In this document: positions 57,799 to 64,000 of the stretch, one piece after another | Numbering within the stretch: position 1 is the first letter of the stretch | Layout of the letters: each line of letters starts with the position of its first letter | Origin: Bacteroidota bacterium | Lineage (GTDB): Bacteria > Bacteroidota > Bacteroidia > Bacteroidales > JAGONC01 | DNA: 64,000 nucleotides | Direction of reading: 5' to 3' | Assembly (NCBI GenBank): GCA_026391695.1 | Contig: JAPLDP010000088.1 | Span: 54,277 to 118,276 of the forward strand | Program-made: the position numbers and the translations under genes | The notes under the pieces: generated by a model | What the model saw: only the letters and a program-made list of their open reading frames with translations | The model's database searches: none | Told to the model about the DNA's origin: nothing

Positions 57799-59037
57799 TC
57801 ATATTAACCTGATTTTCCCTGTCAGCAACATCTGCATCATCCCCTGCTTGATCATTCTATATTTAGCTAGCTTCCGTTCCAATGCTTCTATATCCGCATC
57901 CATATCGCTGAGAATTTGGGCAATGACTATTTGTTCTTCTCTTTGGGGAACTGGGATTTCCTCTGATTGAATAATTGTTGTATTTAAATTCATTTGTGAG
58001 CCAGTTTGACCATTTTTAGACCAACTTTCTTCAATAAAGCTTAGATAATAATACAAATATTCTTTTTCTATTTTTGGGTTATTAAATACGACAAAACCAT
58101 CATGAATACAAACATCTAATCTTGTAATTATTGGTCTGCCAACTGTTGCACATATACTCATTATCAGATTATTTTTTGGAACAAAGTGACTGCATTTTAT
58201 TCCTTGCTCTGATAATTTTTGAGTTGTTTCATATAAATATTTTATTGATTTTGTTACATCAGAAATTCTTACCCAACCTATTCTTGAGTTTTCATTAAAC
58301 CATATTGGGCTATCGATAGGTCTTGGTGATGCACCACGATTAATTGAAGCAATATCCCCCAACTTCTTCACCTCCCAATCCCCACTAAATCCTGGCAACC
58401 TCTTTTTACCTGTAAGCAACTCCTGCATCGCCCCCTGTTTTATATTTTGTTTTTTGGCAATGAGTTTCTCCAGACTGCTTATGAGTGTATCGACATCGCT
58501 GAGGGCGGTAGCTATGGCGGTTTGCTCAATGAGTGTGGGGGGGATAGGAATAGTAAATTTCCTAATATCTCTAGGACTTATATGGGGTATGGCAGTTACC
58601 GTTTTAACTGAATCACAATATTTTGAAAAATAATCACTGCAAAGAAATTCCTTTAAATATCCTTGGTCAATCTTACTAGATCTTATTCTTGCAACACGTT
58701 GTAATAACAATGCTGGCAAATCTTTTTTTGTTAATCTTGCAAAACTTCTACCGACTAAAGAACCATCCATTGCAATGACAATATCACCCTCGTCAAGAAT
58801 ATATGTTTTCAATTCATGGGTCAGCTTTTCCCAATATTGAGTAATATCTTCTGACCAATCTATTACTCCTCTCTTGATATTTGAACCCCTAAGTAATTTG
58901 ATACCTTCATTAGAGTATTTATTACTCGGAAAAGGATAACCGGTTAACAAATCTATTTCCTTACTAATAGCTTTTACAATCCAATCACATGGAATAACAC
59001 CAATCTCCGTCTGCTTATATCCTTCTTTTATTTCCAT
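57799..59037 (-). CDS. hsdS: Type I restriction enzyme, specificity subunit
   Basis: This 412-residue subunit chooses the DNA target. It has two target-recognition domains (EIDLLTGYPFPSNKYSNEGI and GDIASINRGASPRPIDSPIW), each followed by a conserved helical spacer (LIEQTAIATALSDVDTLISS, then LLTGKKRLPGF; and REEQIVIAQILSDMDADIEA, then LLTGKIRLI). The length is standard. It overlaps the end of hsdM by 10 bp. Confidence 0.95.
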   Translation of the reverse strand: MEIKEGYKQTEIGVIPCDWIVKAISKEIDLLTGYPFPSNKYSNEGIKLLRGSNIKRGVIDWSEDITQYWEKLTHELKTYILDEGDIVIAMDGSLVGRSFARLTKKDLPALLLQRVARIRSSKIDQGYLKEFLCSDYFSKYCDSVKTVTAIPHISPRDIRKFTIPIPPTLIEQTAIATALSDVDTLISSLEKLIAKKQNIKQGAMQELLTGKKRLPGFSGDWEVKKLGDIASINRGASPRPIDSPIWFNENSRIGWVRISDVTKSIKYLYETTQKLSEQGIKCSHFVPKNNLIMSICATVGRPIITRLDVCIHDGFVVFNNPKIEKEYLYYYLSFIEESWSKNGQTGSQMNLNTTIIQSEEIPVPQREEQIVIAQILSDMDADIEALERKLAKYRMIKQGMMQMLLTGKIRLI

Positions 59038-61427
59038 ACAAATCCCATTTTTTGAAGATGAGCAGATACTTTCCCTTCCAGTTCTTCAACTTCGTAGGTT
59101 ACTTGTGGCATTGGTGATTCATAGCGCTCGGTCAACTCTTTAATGCGTTGAGTAAGTCGTTGACTGATGCGCTGCATTTCGGAATGTAAATCAGCAGTTA
59201 GAGTATTCATCCATTTACCTTCTACTACAAGTACTTTTATTTCTTCTTCAGTCAGGACATCATACTTAGAAAGCAACTTTTCATTCAGTTTAGCCAGCTC
59301 TTCTTTAACTTTTTTATTGGCTTCAGCCTCTTGTTCCGACAGTTTCAGATATGTCTTTAATACATTTCTTTCTTCTTCTACATCACTATCATCCCTGGAT
59401 AATTCTTTCAGTCGCTTCTGAACATTAGCCTTATTCACCTTTTCCAAATCTGCAAAAGAACCTTCTTCACCTCCGTGCTCTTCTTCCAGTTCCTCTATTT
59501 GCAATGAAATAGCATCACATTGAGATTCCAATTCTTCAAGGGCTTTCTGCTCATCTGAGAAAAAACGGTCAATTAACAGACGCTTCGGAATTATTTTACC
59601 CTCAAATTCTTTTCCCCTGGCATCCCATTCCACCTGGTTTCCTACTTTCCATCCATCGCTTACAATCATATAGACATCATCCTGCATCATCCCTATCCAG
59701 TAATTCATCAGGCACTGATATACATCATATTTGTCAATAAGCCTCAGGTTGTCGAAAGCATGTAACAGATCTTCACTAAGTTCATGAATAAATCTTTTAG
59801 GTTTTGTACCTGCATTAATACTTCTGCAAGACGGTATATTTCTGGTTATCCAGTCGGTAAATACTGACTCAACCTGTTTGCTGTAGCGTACATATTCGGG
59901 ATGGGAGAAAATAGTCTGTTTAATATCATCTTTTGCAAACTTTAATTGACTGTAACCTACATGTGGACTGTTTTCAAACAAGACATTCCTAAGCGAAGGA
60001 TACACTTTCCAATAGGGTTGTAAGGCATCAATATCTGCATCAGGTATGCCTCCTTTCAAATGGGCTTCAATATCCTGGATATCCTCTGGTTCCTGGCTGT
60101 CAATGTACCGTGGAATGTTGAGGTTATATTCTTTCTCTTCTATTTCTGCCAAGTGTACTATACGACTGTATTTAGGAACCTCAAGTTGTCTGTTGAACAC
60201 ATCTACAATCCTGTGAATATCTTGTTCACGAAGACGATTTTTATTCCCATCCTTCATGAAACCTTTGCTGGCATCGATCATGAAGATGCTTTTACGGTTT
60301 TCAGCATTTTCTTTATCCAGGACAATGATGCAAGCCGGTATACCCGTACCATAAAACAGGTTTGCAGGAAGTCCTATGATGCCCTTTATGTATCCCTTAC
60401 GAATGAGATTTTTTCTTATCCCTGCTTCGGCATTGCCACGAAATAACACACCATGAGGCATGATGCAGGCGCCTTTTCCTTTACTTTTCATGGAACGTAC
60501 TATGTGAAGCAGGAAGGCATAATCACCATTTTTAGCAGGCGGAATACCATAATCCTGAAAACGTCCGTGAACATCATTTACAGGATCTACACCTGTACTC
60601 CATGCTTTATAAGAAAAGGGAGGATTGGCTACGACAAAGTCGAATGTTTTCACTTTGCCTTGCTCATTTATGAAAAGCGGGTTAGCTAACGTATTACCCT
60701 GTTTGATTTCTGCTGTGGGATTATTATGAAGGATCATATTCATGCGAGCAAGAGCCGCAGTAGCTACATCCATCTCCTGTAAATAAATAGAAATACTTCT
60801 TTCGGACTGATCAGCTACTTTCAGCAATAATGAGCCTGAGCCACCTGTCGGATCATAGGCTGTAGTAGATGCACTGGTCGTTTCATGGCTTATGCCTATG
60901 ATCATTGCCATCACACGGCTTACTTCCGCAGGGGTATAGAACTGTCCCTTGCTTTTTCCGCTTTCTGTGGCAAAATGACGCATAAGATATTCATAGGCAT
61001 CTCCCAGGATATCATCACCTTCAGTTTTATTCTTACTAAAATCAAGAGCAGAATTTTCAAAAATAGCAATCAGGTTGCTGAGACGCTTTACCATTTCATC
61101 ACCGCTACCAAGCTTATCAGCATTATTAAAATCAGCAACATCTATGGTACCTGTCAGTTTATTGGCTTCGGCAATTCGTCCAATGATTTTCTTATTGATA
61201 TCGTCGCCGATAGTAGGTTTACCCTTCAGTGCTACCATGTCTTTAAAACTTGCTCCTTCTGGCACTGTAATGGGCGCATATGGTACACCAGAATATTTGT
61301 CGCTGATATATTTGATGAACAACATCACCAGCACATAGTCTTTATACTGGCTGGCATCCATACCGCCGCGAAGTTCATCGCAACTTGCCCAGAGGGAGGA
61401 GTAGAGTTCGGATTTTTTTATAGCCAT
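59028..61427 (-). CDS. hsdM: Type I restriction enzyme, M subunit
   Basis: This 799-residue N6-adenine methyltransferase has a helical N-terminal domain and the S-adenosylmethionine motif DPTGGSGS (192-199), where most relatives have DPTCGSGS. The catalytic NPPF is at 268-271. It is about 300 residues longer than simple HsdM proteins; the extra C-terminal part is a charged coiled coil (EEHGGEEGSFADLEKVNKAN, EQEAEANKKVKEELAKLNEK). It is the first gene of the operon hsdM-hsdS-(debris)-hsdR-ygjP-like. Confidence 0.95.
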   Translation of the reverse strand: MAIKKSELYSSLWASCDELRGGMDASQYKDYVLVMLFIKYISDKYSGVPYAPITVPEGASFKDMVALKGKPTIGDDINKKIIGRIAEANKLTGTIDVADFNNADKLGSGDEMVKRLSNLIAIFENSALDFSKNKTEGDDILGDAYEYLMRHFATESGKSKGQFYTPAEVSRVMAMIIGISHETTSASTTAYDPTGGSGSLLLKVADQSERSISIYLQEMDVATAALARMNMILHNNPTAEIKQGNTLANPLFINEQGKVKTFDFVVANPPFSYKAWSTGVDPVNDVHGRFQDYGIPPAKNGDYAFLLHIVRSMKSKGKGACIMPHGVLFRGNAEAGIRKNLIRKGYIKGIIGLPANLFYGTGIPACIIVLDKENAENRKSIFMIDASKGFMKDGNKNRLREQDIHRIVDVFNRQLEVPKYSRIVHLAEIEEKEYNLNIPRYIDSQEPEDIQDIEAHLKGGIPDADIDALQPYWKVYPSLRNVLFENSPHVGYSQLKFAKDDIKQTIFSHPEYVRYSKQVESVFTDWITRNIPSCRSINAGTKPKRFIHELSEDLLHAFDNLRLIDKYDVYQCLMNYWIGMMQDDVYMIVSDGWKVGNQVEWDARGKEFEGKIIPKRLLIDRFFSDEQKALEELESQCDAISLQIEELEEEHGGEEGSFADLEKVNKANVQKRLKELSRDDSDVEEERNVLKTYLKLSEQEAEANKKVKEELAKLNEKLLSKYDVLTEEEIKVLVVEGKWMNTLTADLHSEMQRISQRLTQRIKELTERYESPMPQVTYEVEELEGKVSAHLQKMGFVWK

Positions 61428-61568
61428 TTATTTTTCATTTATTTCTATTATGAAATTTGATTTTGATGTTTGACACACTATACTCAAAGTCTCACTCTAA
61501 TGATGATCTGAGAGTTCTAGTATGCGACATAATCATCAACTCTTGCGACTAAAAATGTAATGTAATTA

Positions 61569-62408
61569 TTAATGTTTCCAAGTATCACTTTTAGTGTATT
61601 TTAGATAAAATTTATCTGGTGAGACATTTTTAAAATAATATGTTAATACCGAATTTTTTTCGCCACAATATACATCATATGCGCTTTCAAACATTTCACT
61701 CTGTGGATAATTAGTAATCTCAGAAATATAATATTCATTTTCAAATCTCACAGGATTACCCGATTGACCAACTGTATATACAACTCTGTTACTAAATACT
61801 AACGGACTATCTGATATTGTGAAAGACTTAGTGCTGATTTGCTTTTTTGCCGGGTATTTAAACAAATCACAATCTCTATAAAGTGATTGATTTATTGAAT
61901 ACTCCGCAATTACCTTAGAAGTCATACTTGGAATGCAAACTATTTTTTCTTCATTAAATGATACCGAATAACCAGAAGAAGCCATAACTCCAACTGAATT
62001 TGTTGCAGAAACACTATTAGTTTGAAATAAATTCAAATAATTTATACCTGTGACAGATTTGGATGCTGTTGCTCCTCCAGAAGTAGAGATACCAGCACCT
62101 TTAGTATACGTGTAAATTCTATTTTTATAATAATTATAGGATGCCCCATTAAGAATGAAGAAACTTTCTTCTAAATTCAAATAGATGTTTTCATCCGTCT
62201 TATTAAAAAAACTAAATCCGATATTACCACCTTCATCCCATAGGTTATAAGATACTTTGCAATTATCGTCTTCGTAAATTAATAGGTTCTCCTTTAATGT
62301 GATTTTGTCCGTTGGGGTGGCTTTATACACTTGAAAAAAATATGTAGACACGCATGAGGACAACATAGTTGTTATGAATGCAAGAAAAATTAAATTTTTT
62401 GTTTTCAT
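61569..62408 (-). CDS. Lipoprotein, hypothetical
   Basis: This 279-residue protein has a lipoprotein signal (MKTKNLIFLAFITTMLSSC, C19) and a beta-rich body (NCKVSYNLWDEGGNIGFSFF, NLEESFFILNGASYNYYKNR). Two Ser/Thr/Ala-rich stretches follow. This type of lipoprotein is common in Bacteroides-like genomes; the function is unknown. Its lower GC content and position among defence genes suggest accessory DNA. Confidence 0.7.
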   Translation of the reverse strand: MKTKNLIFLAFITTMLSSCVSTYFFQVYKATPTDKITLKENLLIYEDDNCKVSYNLWDEGGNIGFSFFNKTDENIYLNLEESFFILNGASYNYYKNRIYTYTKGAGISTSGGATASKSVTGINYLNLFQTNSVSATNSVGVMASSGYSVSFNEEKIVCIPSMTSKVIAEYSINQSLYRDCDLFKYPAKKQISTKSFTISDSPLVFSNRVVYTVGQSGNPVRFENEYYISEITNYPQSEMFESAYDVYCGEKNSVLTYYFKNVSPDKFYLKYTKSDTWKH

Positions 62409-62430
62409 GTTTTAATTATTTGAGTTATCA

Positions 62431-63108
62431 TCACAAATATCGTCTAGCTGTCGTAAAAATAAAATCCTGTGCTAACATTAAAGTTTCTCCTTTGTAACAA
62501 TCATCCTTTAAGATTGCTCTATGCAGTTTCATTAACTCCTCGTCCTTAATTAAAATGTTGTAGAGTGTCCGAACTACTTTAAAAAATCTTTCATACTCAC
62601 CTGTTCCAGGAATATCCTTTACCTTAACAATTTCCATAAATGTCTTGAACTCGGTGAATTTATATATGGCATACTTGTCAGGGTAGTGAAAAGCTAAGTA
62701 GAGTGAAACAATTCTTTGTCCATCATGGAAGTGATGTTTCATTGACTTGTCATAAACTAAAACTTCTTCTAAAATTTTGTCACAATGGAAAACAAAACGT
62801 TCAATTCGCTTGTCAATGCCTTCGTCTTCATTATATAAGTCACGAAACATTTGTCTAACTTTTTCTTTGTCATGGTCAATGAACCGTAACATTACAGCTT
62901 TAGGAAACCAATGAGGATTTGCCCATAAATTTCCGCTGTATTTGCTCCGAAAACTGTTATCATACATTTTTTTGAAGTCGTCTGCTTCAATGTTCCAAGT
63001 TTCCTGAAAATTTTTGAGAGCCTCCCATTTATAAAGTTCATCATAACCAGCCGAAGCTATAAGTCGTTTGTAGGCATCCGTCTCCCGTTTAATAATTTCT
63101 AATACCAT
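62431..63108 (-). CDS. Orphan McrB-like N-terminal domain protein
   Basis: This 225-residue protein matches, from memory, the N-terminal region of McrB-type AAA proteins of Bacteroidota: NFQETWNIEADDFKKMYDNS, LWANPHWFPKAVMLRFIDHD, VRQMFRDLYNEDEGIDKRIE and VSLYLAFHYPDKYAIYKFTE. In complete McrB relatives this region is followed by a GTP-binding AAA domain, which is missing here. It may be a free-standing domain or a truncated gene. No nuclease partner (McrC) lies downstream. Confidence 0.55.
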   Translation of the reverse strand: MVLEIIKRETDAYKRLIASAGYDELYKWEALKNFQETWNIEADDFKKMYDNSFRSKYSGNLWANPHWFPKAVMLRFIDHDKEKVRQMFRDLYNEDEGIDKRIERFVFHCDKILEEVLVYDKSMKHHFHDGQRIVSLYLAFHYPDKYAIYKFTEFKTFMEIVKVKDIPGTGEYERFFKVVRTLYNILIKDEELMKLHRAILKDDCYKGETLMLAQDFIFTTARRYL

Positions 63109-63246
63109 AAATGTTTTGTTTGATGGTTAATATTTGCATGTCATTATAAACCGACCTATAACGTCCAGCTCACAAACACTATAAACGTAAACCTTTGTAA
63201 AGCACCCTCAATATTGGCTTTGTTGCTGTTATATATTACTACAATT

Positions 63247-63465
63247 TTATTTACTATTAATTTGAATAGTGTCTATGTCTTTTGTGTCAATTTGTTCGGT
63301 AATGTCCAGTTGTAAATATGTTGAATTAATTACTACTTTTTCTTTTAAAATTTTCCCATTTTTCATTTTTATATCTACAATTTGATATCCCATTCCTTGT
63401 TCAGGAAGTCTCGATAAAATTTCGATTTGTTGATCTGTTAACTTAATTCTGATTTTATCTGCCAT
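63247..63465 (-). CDS. Small protein, possible immunity protein
   Basis: This 72-residue protein (MADKIRIKLTDQQIEILSRL, then MGYQIVDIKMKNGKILKEKV) has no signal or membrane segment. Its start overlaps the toxin fragment's stop by 11 bp, the arrangement of a toxin followed by its immunity gene. The larger frame beginning at 63558 reads through the toxin region and is unlikely to be correct. The immunity role is inferred from position only. Confidence 0.5.
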   Translation of the reverse strand: MADKIRIKLTDQQIEILSRLPEQGMGYQIVDIKMKNGKILKEKVVINSTYLQLDITEQIDTKDIDTIQINSK

Positions 63466-63907
63466 AAGTTCTTTTATCAAAATAAGTATTATTTGATGTT
63501 CCGTATTCAAAATATGCTTCAATTCCTCCGCCATCGTGACTAAATGCAGGTTGAACAATTCCTCTTTGTAATATGTCTTTGATTTTTGGTTTTATATAAA
63601 ATGCCCATTTAATTATTTCATCATTTGGTAAAGCGTACCTATCAACAGGGTCATCTTGTGTATTTACACAGTCACTATAGTCGGTCTGAGTTGTTGTATA
63701 TGCCCCTTCTTTGAGTCGTTTATTTATATAGTCAATTCTTTTATCATCCTCATAAGCGGAAAGTCGTACAAAAATTTCTAATCCATCAGCTTCTTCTTTT
63801 GGATTGTCTTTTGCTCCTTTCCCACCAGGATGTCTTTTTTTATTAATCTTTTTGCTTTCACTTAGCCTGAATAATTCATAAATCCAAAATTCGGATAAAA
63901 AGCTATA
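63455..63907 (-). pseudogene. C-terminal remnant of a polymorphic (Rhs-like) toxin
   Basis: This open frame of about 150 codons has no internal ATG and begins after a TAG. It ends in QPAFSHDGGGIEAYFEYGTS then a basic tail. Before this it has LEIFVRLSAYEDDKRIDYIN and DRYALPNDEIIKWAFYIKPK. The P-x-F-x-x-x-GGG-(I/V)-(E/Q) ending resembles the C-terminal toxin domains of Rhs and related polymorphic toxins (ART-like or TNT-like). No Rhs core is seen upstream, so it is an orphan tail. The next gene may be its immunity protein. Confidence 0.5.
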
Positions 63908-64000
63908 CTATTTCCAGGACGAATACAAAAAATTAGGCAAGCTGGGATAATTTGTAAGATATTGATGCAGTTTTTGTTTTGACAAAATTCATTGTTCAGG

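Overview
The window is a Bacteroidota chromosome segment, probably Bacteroidales-like or a close relative. The evidence is the gld gliding/T9SS ABC genes, an Oar-like TonB receptor, a T9SS C-terminal sorting domain, the rpoB/rpoC sequences, AT-rich intergenic DNA, promoters of the TTTG-N19-TAnnTTTG type, and an almost complete lack of Shine-Dalgarno sequences. No rRNA, phage or plasmid genes were seen.

Layout. (1) 1-5,025 is accessory DNA: a toxin-antitoxin edge, a decayed restriction-modification cluster (truncated methyltransferase, HNH nuclease, two small ORFs) lying between IS21-like terminal repeats, and one intact DDE insertion sequence whose right end stops 3 bp before the next start codon. 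(2) 5,029-28,340 is mostly housekeeping: Oar-like TonB receptor, NPP-type phosphodiesterase, gldA-gldF-gldG-DUF4340 operon, DUF349 protein-aroC-AsmA operon, PLP trans-sulfuration enzyme plus patatin/outer-membrane-barrel protein, and a secreted tricorn-type protease. (3) 28,600-29,660 is a small accessory island with a RelE-type toxin-antitoxin pair between two CRISPR-repeat-like sequences, preceded by a second, different repeat pair. (4) 29,744-44,946 is the translation/transcription core, read leftward: rpsU, xer recombinase, hpf, four tRNAs, tuf, tRNA-Trp, secE, nusG, rplK, rplA, rplJ, rplL, rpoB, rpoC and a DUF3467 gene. (5) 45,113-48,700 holds a dipeptidyl-peptidase IV, a T9SS cargo protein and tRNA-Val. 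(6) 48,700-64,000 is accessory: an RRM RNA-binding protein, a 105-bp orphan end of the IS seen at 3,099-5,025, a dispersed repeat, gene fragments, two small convergent genes with near-identical inverted 100-bp leaders, a type I restriction system (hsdM, hsdS, hsdR, YgjP-like metallopeptidase) with gene debris inside it, an orphan McrB-like N-terminal domain, and the C-terminal remnant of a polymorphic toxin with a likely immunity gene.

The most unusual structures are the shared inverted leader at 52,316-53,382, the CRISPR-like repeats around the toxin-antitoxin pair, the IS that has replaced the upstream region of the TonB receptor, and the toxin/immunity remnant at the right edge. None is proved to be a new system; all identifications come from reading the sequence without database searches.
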